Origin: Chimonanthus salicifolius
Taxonomy: Eukaryota; Streptophyta; Magnoliopsida; Laurales; Calycanthaceae
Direction of reading: 5' to 3'
Assembly: GCA_013350335.1 (NCBI GenBank)
Contig: CM023536.1
Span: 11,785,520-11,849,519, forward strand
Length of the DNA stretch: 64,000 nucleotides
In this document: positions 1 to 11,699 of the stretch, piece by piece
How positions within the stretch are numbered: position 1 is the stretch's first letter
How the letters are laid out: every line of letters starts with the position of its first letter
Translations under genes and position numbers: made by a program
The notes under the pieces: model-generated
Databases searched by the model: none
What the model saw: only the letters and a program-made list of their open reading frames with translations
What the model was told of the DNA's origin: nothing

Positions 1-565
1 TCGCCTTACAATGTTAAATGAAATAAAAAGAGGGAAGAACACTTGCCTTTGGGTCTTGTGTAAATCTTCTGACGTGTTCTTCAAGAAGTAGGTTGCATGC
101 TCCAATGTTCTTTACTTCAGATCTTCGATCTTCTGATGTGGGCAACCTAACTTGGATATGTTACTTCAATTCCCCATTAACCCTTTTCATGTTTTACTAT
201 TTGAAAGCATAGGGTCAATCCATGTGATGTGAGGGAAGAGTTTTTCCCAGATCTGAGATTTTGGATTCCTCACTTGCTCTTAATCTCTCTCTTTTCTTTT
301 CTTCATTTTTCTCCTTTATTTTTCTCACTCATCTCCCATTAAAGTTGATCCGTATATATAAGAAAAAATACAGCAGTTAGAACACAACGAATCAATCTAC
401 GCTCATCGACATGTCGAGGTGCGGAGGGTTAGTTTTTGACAGGTCGAAAATTCACGGAAGACAACGTGTATAAAATTCGATGGCCTCGACCTGTTGAACA
501 TTTTCGACAGGTCGAAAAATATTTTTCAATAGATAAACTTCAACAGATCAATCTCGAGAGCGACA
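1..565. repeat. TCGA-rich repeat block, left part
   Basis: No gene is seen. From about 400 the sequence repeats short palindrome-like words such as GACAGGTCGAAAA, CTCGACCTGTTG and TCGACATGTCGAGG. The same kind of words resumes at 3540-3715, on the far side of the solo LTR, so the two parts were once contiguous. This is probably an older transposon, but no coding remnant identifies it. Confidence 0.45.
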
Positions 566-1451
566 ATACGTGTAATAACCCGACCCTTTAAATTAGAAAA
601 ATAACAAATTTTTAGAACTATTAACTCGGTTTTGTGACCGATTAATATGATAGGGTACAGAAAGAGCTTCTCGAAAATGGAGTATGTGACCCGATCAGAG
701 GTCATTTGCTTAGTGATTTAGCCCGACGAAGTTCGGAGGGCATTTTAGACATTATTTAAATGTCTTTTGTTTTACATATAAAATCATGAATAGTGTTTTA
801 TAGACCTCTTAAGTGTGAAAGACCACTCTTCTGATATATTCAGACCTTGAAATTCACACACATATTAAGCTTTTGAGTACGCTACTCAGTGGTATTTTCA
901 GAATTTCACGAGTATTCCTCGAAACGTGTATTTTACATATGCTTTTATCTAAATGGCTCGATTTTTAAGATACCCCGTATTCCGAAAATTAGCAAACTCA
1001 GATCACATTCGATCTATATTTTATCAAACTCTTTGACATATTTAGAATGTCGAAATGAGTATTTTAAACAGTTAATTTAAAATGTCAAAATCACGGTGAT
1101 TATAAGCCGTCTATTTTATTAAAATGTTGACTTTGTAAAAAATAACCTATTTTTGGTGTCAAAACAAAAAGTGAACGTTCTACCGTAGGTAAAATCTGTG
1201 TTCTTAATACACCTGCGGTGTCGGATTTTCACGAGTTAAGGTCTAATATAGACGAGCAGAAAAGAGTAAGGTAACAGTAATTTTTACTGTTACCTGAGAT
1301 AAGAATTTTTTCATCTTATCTTTCTGTCGACAGTATTAAGGGAGAATTTTTCATCTTATCTTCCTGCCGACAGTACTAGGGGATAAGATTTTGCCGACAC
1401 TTTTAAAGGCAGGGTTGATTCAGTAATTTACAATAATGTTTTTCAAAACAC

Positions 1452-1459
1452 TATAAATA
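1452..1459 (+). promoter_or_regulatory. TATA box of the solo LTR
   Basis: TATAAATA lies about 880 bp inside the LTR, where a U3/R boundary would be. It could still start transcription into flanking DNA on the plus strand, but nothing shows that it does. Confidence 0.5.
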
Positions 1460-1788
1460 GGTACATTCGATTCTCAGTAAAAATCACAAATTCACCAACT
1501 TTTTCTCATCATTTTCCCTCTGCTGCCAGACGTTTACTGTTGCCCCAAGCGGTGGTCTTAATTTTTTCAGAAGATTTTTGTAAGTGTTTATTTTGAGTTA
1601 ATATTTTTAGTTTGTAGACCTCATTAAGAGGAAGGTAGAAATTTAATTTCATCAAAAAATGACTTACGGTTTGCTCTATAAAAATTGGAGAAGAAAATAG
1701 GGAAAAATGGAAAAATCTCTCCGTGAATAATGATTTGCGGCGCACTGTACAGGCCTTAAAGGGCATTTTGGTAATTTGGTAATATGGA

Positions 1789-1931
1789 TGAACAGTGACC
1801 CACCCGTGAACAGTAATCCAATGGCATTTTTTTGTAAATTTTGTGAATAGTGCCTTGTGAACAGTAATGTTCCGATGAATAGTGCCCCCGTGAACAGTAC
1901 TTTCGGTGAACAGTATTTTTCGGTGAATAGT
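1789..1931 (+). repeat. Array of eight TGAA(C/T)AGT words in the LTR
   Basis: The 8-mer TGAACAGT or TGAATAGT occurs at 1789, 1807, 1844, 1858, 1876, 1891, 1907 and 1924, all on one strand and with irregular spacing of 14-37 bp. The same word recurs at 28.15 kb in the other Gypsy LTR. The irregular spacing argues against a slipped microsatellite. Bound protein, RNA structure or neutral drift are all possible. Confidence 0.7.
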
Positions 1932-3532
1932 GCACAGGGGCATTTTGGTAATTTTGGATATTTTTAGGGGGTAAAAACGTAATTTTCAAAAAAAATTCAA
2001 AAATGAATTTTATGTTATTTTAGCTTAAAAATATTTGTTTTAGACCAATTGGGTGTTTATTTTTAGCCCGTATTAGGCTCAGGGTTAAAATCGTATTTTT
2101 TACAAAATTTAAAGAAAACTCTCTAAATGTATTGTCATAATATTCCAAACGCTTAGGAGTATAAATTATGGCTATATAGTGTTATTATACGTTGTATTTA
2201 CACTGTTTTTTTAAAGAAATTACTGAAAAACACTCGCCAATCGAAGATGAGAAGATTCAACCATACTATGTGTTTATTAAAATGCATCTCATTTTGTATT
2301 CAATACAATGTTTCTTTCACCATTATCCCTACGACAATAAATGATGACTATGGGGTAAATGTACTCGATTTGAGAGAACGGTAACACTTTGTGTTATAAT
2401 ATAACCCGTTGGTGGGCTTTTAATCTGTGTTTAGTTTTTCAGCATATTATATACTGATTGCTGATATTTGTATTATGATTCCCTGCGGGAGGGCTTAGCA
2501 ATCTATATTAGCTGAGTGAGGTTATTATGATCATATGTGTGAGAGATATTATGTGGGTTGACAATTATTTTTAAATACATGTGTTGATGTGCATATTGAT
2601 TGGTGTACTGTGCATATCAAATTACCTCACACCAATGTATGAAGTACCTAGCTTGTGGAGGGCACTGGTACGAGGTGTATTTAAAATGCGGGCTATGTGA
2701 AGCACTGAGCATGAATTTGCCGGTGGTGTAGGAAACGTATTACTCGCGGTTAGGAGAGAACCGTAGTCGTCGTTTGGTGGGGGTATCTTTTTGAGAAATG
2801 AAGGACATTTGATGGTAGATAGCTGTGTTGACATTATTCTACATGATTTTGGAAAATATAAACTATTGTTTGCTAACATGTCTATTATGTTGATAATATG
2901 CTTTGTTATCCAGAACTTGTTGTTGTTTTCTCTTCATTGAGTTTGTAAAACTCACACCCCTTACGAAATAGGAAACACGGAGGACGAAGAACAGGAGGAT
3001 CTTCAGCTATAGTTTAGGGCGGAGACCCTTTAGCTATCTACCAAAATGTTGAGATTTTATGTTTCACTTAGTAGATATTGTACGTATGAACGTGTAATGT
3101 AATAAACCCTTCATGATGTTCGTTTGAAACACTGTAGGATGTAATAAAGTCTATTTTGTTTCTGATGTGTAATTCTGATGTTGATGGGATCGATTGATGA
3201 TAAATGTTAGGTAGATCATGTGTGATATTTTCTATTTGGACTTTCCTAAAATGTTAAGTTATAGATTACATGTTGGTTAGTAGTGTATCCACATACTATG
3301 CGTCGAGGTGAAATCTGTCGAGGTTTTGGGTTTTAAGCGGGCCCATGATAGCCCCTCCATCTGCCTGGGATTTTTACCAGCTAGATATAGCTGGGTCCGA
3401 GGCTGCCAAATGTTAGATCCAAACTTAGTTAAAGTCCATAAGATGATTTCCGTAAAAGGCTTAATATTGTGTTAGGAAAAAAAAAAAAAATCTCACGTCA
3501 GTGGGCTCGGAGGGTCGGGGCGTGACAATACG

Positions 3533-4800
3533 ACCACAAAAAGAACCACACCTCTCGATATGTCGACAATCTTCGATTGGTCGAACCTCATAAAATACAG
3601 GTCCTTCGACCAGTAGATCATGGTCGACTACAGATGGCACCAAAACTCAAAAGCGCAAGTAATAAGATAAGATGTTCCACTTGTCGATCATGGTTCGACT
3701 GGTCGAAGACACAAATCTTACTGTATTTGTAAGCTTTGGATTTTTTGGCCTTTCAACACGTGGGTTTCATAATTAAGCCTAAATTAATTTTAAGCAATAG
3801 ATAATGAACCCAAGGTCATTAGGGTCTAATTTACCTGGTTGGTTGCCACAACAGCAGAGAGATCCTCAACCAACTTCATATCTTCATGGTCTTCAAGAGA
3901 TCCTCCAATACGAACATCCAAGGAAGGTCTTAGACATGTTCACAGAATTGACAACGAGGAGACAAATAAACCGGGGTTCTAACATAAGGAAAAACACTCA
4001 TCCATATTCTATGATTTTAGGCGCACCAAATATGAAAATTAAGTATTTGTTGGACTTTTTCAAAATGCTAAATTTATTGTAGGATACATATAATTAAGCT
4101 AAAATGTCCATTTTAACCAATATTTCGAGTCATTTTAGAAATTTCAATCCAAATTTTTATTGTTAAATAAAAGATTAATAAAACCATCATTATATTCATC
4201 TAAGTTATTTATCTCATCAATTTGTGGTTGCATTTGTATTTGGATTAACAAATTATTTCCGTAGGACTATGACAATGAACCCTTACTAGAATACTATAAG
4301 TTCTTAAATAAAAATAATATATTGACTAAAATGGATAATATAATATTTTAATCCCAACACTAGAATGGAACTTATTAAAATATGTTTTATTTCTTATAAT
4401 TGGTGTAAACAATTTCTATTATAGTTTGACATGCTTGCTGGACCCAGTAGCATGCCAAGTAGTGTTGTTTTCAAATTATGTCTATTAGATTAGAGATTTT
4501 TCTTTTATATATTTTACTAATAATTAGATTAGAACTGTTATTTTGACGATTCGATCCTAGCTCATAGTGATATTGTCCGCTTTGGACCTTATCCCTTAAA
4601 AAAAAATGATATTTGATGATGATGATGATAGGATATGTTCTGCAGAACGGTGAAGGTGAAAAACATGGATTTTTTTCCCACTTTAGCATCCCCTATTTCC
4701 ATCTTTTATAATTCTTGGTGGGTTTTAGTCATCAACGTGAATATTGCATGCTGGTTTCAATTGTGCTTTTTATCATTGGGCAAATAATAAGAGAGTGCAG
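3533..4800. other. Intergenic, TCGA-rich then AT-rich
   Basis: 3540-3715 continues the TCGA-motif block seen left of the solo LTR. The rest is AT-rich. A 92-codon reading frame at 3804-4082 has no recognisable domain and I do not call it a gene. Confidence 0.4.
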
Positions 4801-5170
4801 CTGGGGTAAAGACTTTAGCGCTATATATCGGTTTTTTAGTAGCGCATTATATAGGCCAATACATATTGTATCGGCCGTACACACTGTTTTTCAGCCCATA
4901 TATCGGCGATATATATTGGTCCAATGTCGGTGGATATGATTAATATTGGTCTTTTTTAAATAAAAAAAATCAAAATGGTGGTGGGCCTTGGTCAATATCT
5001 TGGCCCAGGATTTCGGCCGATATTTAAAATATTGGCTGATATCAGCCTTTATTTACGTTTTCAATCTTTTTTTTTTTTTAAAAAACAGCTTCCTTTTGAG
5101 TTTTTTATTTATTTTTAAGTTAGAAACTTATCAGCAGATATCTTGGTTTGGCCGAATTTTGCACCCCTTA
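4801..5170. mobile_element. hAT-type MITE
   Basis: A 370-bp element with perfect 8-bp TSDs GAGTGCAG (4793-4800 and 5171-5178), the size typical of hAT. The ends are imperfect inverted repeats (CTGGGGTAAAG... against TAAGGGGTGCAAA... on the other strand). The interior repeats words such as TCGGCCGATAT and ATATATCGG. The element at 62.87-63.22 kb has the same internal style, so the two probably belong to one family. It codes for no transposase. Confidence 0.82.
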
Positions 5171-5178
5171 GAGTGCAG

Positions 5179-7560
5179 TATTGGACCAATTCGGGACTTG
5201 GGAGAGCCTTTGCACCCCATCTATTAGAAAAACTAAAGCCAAAATTGGATTTCAAAATAATTACGTTATTTTACCAAAAAAACTGTTGTGGTATGCAATT
5301 CTCTGGAGTGATGATAATCAGAACATAATTCAAAGTGATCTACATTTTAGAGAAAAAAAATATAAGAATTGATTTAAAATGCGCACACCTAAATAGTAAT
5401 TTGATTGATGAAATAATCTCACTAAAATAAATAACTACAACAATTTCAAATTTCGTCGCGGGTATTATAGACAAATGTGGCTTTATGCAACTTCTCAATA
5501 AATAAATTAAGAAACCCTACATCATGGGTGGGCCACAGTTTGAAATACCATTCCATATCCTGCAGGTACAGCCTTATAATTGGAAATTTCCATCAAATGG
5601 TGAGCCCCATTGATATGGGGCCATTATGAAAAAAAAAAAAAATAGAGAAAAAATGGTGAATCCCATCATGGGTGAGCAACATTCTGAGAAATAGATTTTC
5701 TGTATGCTCTCTAACTTTTAAGCTAAACTATAGAAGGGTCTCAAGGTTTCTATTTTTGCTCAGTGTCCATCACATTTAAGTGAGGAATCATGCTAATACA
5801 AGAATCAGGCAAACAGGAGAAAATGGAGATGTAAAGATGTTGAACATTGCATCTTACAACTAAACCTAAAAATGGAATTGAGCATGGAATCTTAAAACCA
5901 AACCAAGAAATAGGACATGGGAAAACTTTGAAACAATAGAAAGTCCAAGTATCTTAACCAAGATATGATTTCAAAAGCATCATTATCTTATTTAGAAAGC
6001 AAAACTCAGCATCCAAATAGAAATTTGATTTATGAAATAATCTCACTAAAATAGGTAATTACAACAGTTTTATTCTGTATAGCTATACATTTACATTCAG
6101 CAATGTAAAACAAAGAAAATATGACAAAGTTCGAAAATCAGAGTGCATTGAGAGAGAAAGAGAGTTTCTCGATACGTAATTAGTAAGTACACATGATAGT
6201 TGGGCTGCGTTTGGATAGGGTAATGAGATAGGGGCAATGAGGGGTAATCTTACTTGACAGCTGGGTTGCGTTTGGATAGGGGTAGTGAGGGGTAACCCTC
6301 CCTTATCCTTTTAAGTAACGAGAGGAAAAAACAGCTGTTGATGTGAGAATAAAAATGAAAAGAATATTTTTATTGAATACATATAATCATTGGTTTTTCT
6401 TTAATAAATTAATACATTTAATAATTAACATGTGGTATATTTTAGCCCATCAATTATATCAAATAAAATATACTTTTATCTATTTAAATATATATGTTTC
6501 TTTTTAAAATATTTTTTTATACAAATCTCCTAAAATGGATCTATAAGTTTGAAGGTACTTTTTTATGTTAAAATGTTATATTTTTAAATTTAACCTTCAA
6601 CTTTTATTGTTTAAAATTAAATAATTAAATTTTAAATATATATAAAATATTCAAACTGAAGTCTGATTGACAATAAAACCATAAATAAATATCAAGCCCT
6701 ATTTTTTTTGCCTGGCCTTCTCGAACTTTCCAATTTACCAAATTTTCATCCCTATTTAAGTATCATATGGGTTTTCATGTTTAATAAAAAATATACAATA
6801 ATATGTTGAGATAAAAAAAATATATAAAATAAAAAATAGTTATTTAGTTAAGTCATCTATTCCATATCTAAAACCAACTTGAATTGAAATAGGACTTTCA
6901 ATTTTGAAATTAATTGAACTTATTTGTCAGCCCATAGTAGTCAGTTTGGATTGAAATCATGGGCTAAGCCTCTACTCTAAAACCCGACATTTTAGAATCA
7001 TTTTTTTTTTTAAAAAAAAAGCCCCAAAGCCCAATTTTGATTATGTAAATGAAACTATATCATAGCATGTTGTGTATATTATACTCCATGATTTACAATT
7101 AGGTTTTGAAATTGGGTTTCGGCCTAGAAACAAATCTATTAACAGTTTTATTTTTTATTAATTGAACAAATAAAAAAAATTCTTAGATCAATTCATTAAC
7201 GAAAATTTATTTGTAGTTTTTTTAAATATGACATAAATGAACAAGTATTGATGAACACCTATGAAGCACCTGTTTAATTTAAAAATTAAAATTTGTCCGT
7301 TCGATTTATCAACTTATATTAGAAAATAGGATATTTTTTATTAAAACAATTTTTTTATATTTAACTAAATATTGTAAGAATATTTTTCATATATGGTTAA
7401 TCAGCCCATAAGATGCCAAATGTCTACTTTTGAAATTAATTCAAATTAACGTGGATATGGTATACGCGTATTTGTTGCAACTTGCAAGAAAGGAGAAAAC
7501 GCGGAGAAATTAATTTCAATTTTATCTTCCCTCATTTAGAAAGGGGGAATTTATAGCCGT
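5179..7560. other. Intergenic AT-rich DNA with a MITE-like fragment
   Basis: No gene is seen. At 6203-6300 two near-copies of a GCGTTTGGATAGGG-type sequence stand about 60 bp apart, typical of MITE ends, but I could not find paired ends with a TSD. The remainder is AT-rich with homopolymer runs. Confidence 0.4.
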
Positions 7561-7678
7561 TGGAGAAGAAGTTCGGTTAACGTGTCAGATTGCTTCGAGA
7601 ACAAGCTAGTGTTAGAACAGAGAAGGTTTCCTGTTCATCTCTTCTTCTTCTTTTACGTCTGTCCAAGGGGCTCAAGAA

Positions 7679-8547
7679 ATGACGATGCCGATGAAGTGGA
7701 AGAGAGGGCCCGTTGCTTGGGAGAGGTTCCTTTGGTTCTGTAAATTATGTTATAACAGAATCAAGAACTCTCCCTGCAATGGCAGTCAAATCAGCAGCTT
7801 TGGCCAAATCTGAATCTCTCTTGCATGAGAAAATGGTTTTGAATAGTCTGCAGGGCTGCAAACAGATTGTTTCCTACTTCGGCTATGATCTGACCATCGA
7901 GGAAGGAGAAAAGACATTTAATGTGTTCCTTGAATACATCTGTGGAGGGACATTGGTTGATCGAATCAAGAGAAGCCACTGAGGAATGTTCGAATCTGAT
8001 GTGAGGAAGTGCACAAAATCGATTCTGAAGGGCCTGATGCACATCCACGAGAAGGGATATGTGCATTGCGACATGAAGCCACAAAACATTCTGATGTGCT
8101 CTACCAGTTCCAACAACGTGAAGATTGCAGATTTCGGATTGGCAAAACAGGCAGGAAGGAAGACCAAAGAAGGGTCTGGTTTACGTGGGACACCCTATTA
8201 CATGTCACCAGAATCCATTGCTTTGAACGAACATGAGCCGTCATCTGATATCTGGTCTCTCGGGTGCATTGTGCTTGAAATGCTCACCGGGGCCAAAAGA
8301 TGGAGAAGTGAATGCACTTTTGATTCGGATTGCTTTCAGCGGAGACGTGCCAGAGATCCCATCAGATTTACAGGAGGATGCTGAGGATTTTTTGAGCCGA
8401 TGTTTGGCTAGGAACCCCGCAAACAGATGGACGGTAGAGAGGCTTCTGGAACACCCATTTTTGGAAGAAAGGGAGGACCTGACTCAATTATTTGATCTAC
8501 ACCATCTTCGGTACTTCTTTTACATGCCAAATCTTCTTGACTACTAG
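7679..8547 (+). pseudogene. MAPKKK17/18-like protein kinase pseudogene
   Basis: Conceptual translation gives a Raf/MEKK-type plant kinase of the MAPKKK17-21 group. Visible landmarks are the glycine loop GRGSFGSV (from about 7716), the ATP lysine in AVK, the catalytic loop HCDMKPQN (about 8064), DFGLAK (about 8129), YYMSPES and DIWSLGC. Members of this group act at the top of MAP-kinase cascades; MAPKKK17/18 are linked to abscisic-acid signalling. Three lesions break it. One extra base near 7707-7712 separates the ATG (7679) from the glycine loop. A TGA interrupts it at 7980-7982. A frameshift near 8300 divides the TGAKRW and GEVNALLIRIAF parts. The usual C-terminal tail after the kinase domain is short. 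The core motifs are well preserved, so the decay is recent, or some indels are assembly errors; the TGA is harder to explain that way. It has no introns, as is usual for this group. Confidence 0.85.
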
Positions 8548-8559
8548 GCAAAAAGACAG

Positions 8560-10440
8560 AGGCTGAGTGTAGGGAAATGTCATTCCAATTTCACTACCAA
8601 CGAGTACCCTGATTTTATCCCACTAGCTCTACATTGACTGGTAAGGGTCATTCCATGGTGCAGTCAATGGAAACGGGGATGAGACAACACGATGTTGACA
8701 ATTCTCTGAATCAGTTGAAGGTCTGGAAATCTTACAAGCTTGAGAACTTCAATCCATCTTTTTCATTTTTCATACTCTTGGGTAATACATTCATTGTACT
8801 GTATTGAAGAAACAGATGTGAGATTAAAATTCTGAATTTTGATTCTTTAGTCCACTCTCTGGGACTTATGTAATACATTACATCGTATGTATATGAAATC
8901 AAATATCTTTCAGCCCATTCCTCACATTCTTTTATCTGATGGTGAGTGCATTGCGAAAATTTGACATTGATTTATATGAACAGTAGCAACCTTCTGAATT
9001 TTGCAGTGCTTTCAGATGTGGCATGGACTAATCAGGCCATTCTTGGCTTGTATTATCAACTTGTGTTACAAAACATGTATTTCAAGAGTCTGTCCTGTAC
9101 CCATGTTTATGGGCTTGATTGTACTTCGTCCATGGTCTATGTTAAATGGCCAATCACTAATATCATAATTCAGAAATTGCTGGCCACTGCTGTAAAATTT
9201 CTTTCTGATATATATATCTAAAGTTATGATCCTATAGGTGTTGTTTGGGCCATGGATCATTAGGCACAGTTTTGTCAGTGTTCTGTTTTTCTTATTTCAG
9301 ATTTTTGGATTTCTATCTTCAAACTCAGTGAGATGTGAAAATCAATTCTCTATTGGGTTTAGGACTTGTGGATATAATCTCAGTATTAACAATCGTCACA
9401 GATATAAAAATACTGTACATTAATAATTTATAACATACATGGGAGTCAGACCCATTTAACTGTTAAGTGGAAGAGTACTGTTGAGACGCATGCGCCTAGA
9501 ACCTGTTTGGCATAGGATTTAGACTTAGAGAATAGAAATCAAGAGTATGCATGGTATGAACTGTCTAAATGGAAACCAAGATTTTGCTGATTCGTCTTCT
9601 TCGTGATGAGTGCATTCTGTTAACGAGGTGAAATGCATTATTCTGTTTTCTTTACCATTCAATCTTCAGTTTTTTTCCATTAAGAAGGAAACATTCTGGC
9701 TGCAGCTATTTGTTCTTCTGTTCAAACTAGTCCTCTCTCAGACAGGCTTAAAATTGAAAAACTCCAAGGGAACTGACTTCAGCTAGTTTCATTAGCATTA
9801 CTAGACAGATAGGACAGTGAGTAGCTGACCTATTTGGTTATTCCTTTTTTCTCCTCTAGTCCAGTGGTTACTCCCTTCCTCTTTTCGGGCTTTTGTTGTG
9901 GAGTAGGGTTTGGGCCCTCCTCGAAAAAGGTCAAAAACTATGGGAATTGGTATCCTCGGCATTACTGTGTTTTGTTTAGGGAGAATGCAGTTGGCATATT
10001 TTCGAAAGGTAGGATAGCTTCTAGTGCCTAGCGTGATTCAGAAAATTTAACTCAATACTATGTAGTGGGCTTTGTCATTGAAGGCATTTTACAGGCCTCC
10101 AAGAGAGTTACATAAGAGGAAATGGGGGTCAATTACCCTGATTGCTTTTGGTAGCTATATTTGTCACATGAGTTTTTGTTTAGTTGAAATAAAATCTTTT
10201 GTTTTCTCTATAAAAACATTAGATGATTGCATGGTCCCCTTAATTCACCTCAATATTGTAATCCTTTGTGTGTGTGCGCGCGTGCCTCTGTGTTTGTGTG
10301 TCAATTTTCTAAATTAGATTTGGACAGGTTTGTTAGATTGATTCCTGGCAAGATACAGTTTTGCTGAAATCTACTTTCTTTTCCCTGTTCTGAATTATGC
10401 TAACAGAATCTTGTTGTCATTGAAGTTATTGAACAAACTA
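8560..10440. other. Intergenic, no gene recognised
   Basis: Moderately AT-rich sequence with several short frames (8946-9221, 9238-9423, 9834-10031) that show no domain. A short GT/GC-rich simple repeat lies at 10264-10302. Part of it could be former intron of the pseudogene that follows. Confidence 0.4.
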
Positions 10441-10472
10441 GATTAGAGAATCCTTTATAGAAATAGAAGAAC

Positions 10473-11696
10473 ATGAAGGAAATGGAAGGAAAATCTTCCT
10501 TGATTGTGGAAGGTCAAAACAATCCCACCAATTGCACGAGTATGGGAAGGGAAAAGTCTGACTGCCGAGTTTGCATTCCTTCTGCCCAACATCACAAGAG
10601 ATTCGGTATAGATCTGGAGAAACCATTTGCTTTGTGCAGTGATGACACAGTTGTTCTGAAGTTTGTGGGCTCTGCCATTGTGGGGAAGTCTGAAGCAGAA
10701 GATGCCTGCCATCATGGCTTAGTTGACCCCACAATCAACATGAAGGAGGCCATGAATGCAATAAACAACATGTTTCGAGAACCATTAGAGCTGGAACTCA
10801 AGGATAGAAGAAGATCAAATAGAAGTCACAATTCAAGTCATCCTGCAAACAATAGGTTTGAGGAGTTTGTTGATGAAAGTTGTGATATGCCAACAAGTTC
10901 TGGTAGAATGAACAACTCTAATGCTGAAAATGAAGCTCATCATTTTGGATTTGCTGAGCATCAAAATCAAATGAATCCAACATTATTTGATAACATAAAA
11001 CAGCTAGACCAACGCTGCCTCTCCAAATACTTTCTGATGATGGTGATGGCAATGAGCATGATGATGACATCAATCAAAGTCCACACCTCATTAAGGGTTC
11101 TGAAATGTATGTTTTTCCAGTCAACCGTTCTGGAGATGCAGATATGGAGAGCTCTCCACCCATGAAGCTAAAGGATGATACCGTTGTCTGTAGATTTGTG
11201 GGTTCTACTATATTGGGTGAGTCTGAGGTGGAAAATGCTTTCCACCATGGTTTGGTAGACCCACAATAAACATGAAGGAAGCCATGGAAGAAATTAAGGG
11301 CTTGTTTGGGAAGCCATTGGATTTTGTGAAGGCCAAAAAACCAAAACAGCGGAAAATACTAGATACAAAGAAAGAGAATATTGGGTTTTCCATTTTCATT
11401 GATGATGATTTGGAAGGAAAACAGAGGCTGTGAATGACATAAACAGCATGTTTCGGAAGCCATTGGATGTCATCCAAACTAATAAAGCAAAGAATCAAAT
11501 TGAAGGTTTTGATAATAAAAGAGAGAGCATTGGGTTTACCATTTTCACTGATGATGACTTGGAAAATCAACAGAAGGCTTCATCTCGTTTATCTAGCAAG
11601 TCAGATGTGGAAGGTGATTTATTTGAACCAACAATTTGCACAAGGGAGGCCTTAGATGAGATAAATGAGATGTTTGGAAGGCCACTGGACTTCTAG
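10473..11696 (+). pseudogene. Repeated-module pseudogene, BUB1/MAD3 family-like
   Basis: Joined frames encode the module DTVVxxFVGSxIxGxSExE, then HHGLVDPTINMKEAM, then INxMFxxPLDF. It is seen complete at about 10645-10800 and 11170-11330, in part at 11425-11475, and as a terminal copy (EPTICTREALDEINEMFGRPLDF) before the stop at 11694. From memory this resembles the C-terminal part of plant proteins annotated as Mad3/BUB1 homology proteins of the spindle checkpoint. That is a family impression, not a match I could test. The N-terminal TPR-like Mad3 domain is absent. Frameshifts lie near 11020-11030 and 11268, and a deletion near 11425 has fused two modules. It is therefore a broken gene fragment. 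Confidence 0.55.
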
Positions 11697-11699
11697 GAC

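Larger units (their letters stand above)
571..3527 (+). mobile_element. Solo LTR of a Gypsy retrotransposon
   Basis: The segment begins TGTAATAACCCGACCC and ends GGTCGGGGCGTGACA, so it has TG...CA ends. It is flanked on both sides by the 5-bp duplication ATACG (566-570 and 3528-3532). There is no coding region, primer-binding site or second LTR, so this is one 2957-bp LTR left by LTR-LTR recombination. A stretch near 705-750 (lagging word GTGATTTAGC) resembles the Tekay-like LTR at 29.3 kb, which suggests a related chromovirus lineage. A TATA box at 1452-1459 gives the plus orientation. ORFs inside it are not genes. Confidence 0.88.

Noticed and set aside
3804..4082. 92-codon open frame
   Set aside because: No recognisable motif, and it begins inside repeat-like sequence.
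7679..11696. One BUB1-type gene made from the kinase and the MAD3-like modules
   Set aside because: The kinase lies upstream, not C-terminal, and its motifs are those of MAPKKK17/18, not BUB1. The two are treated as separate pseudogenes.
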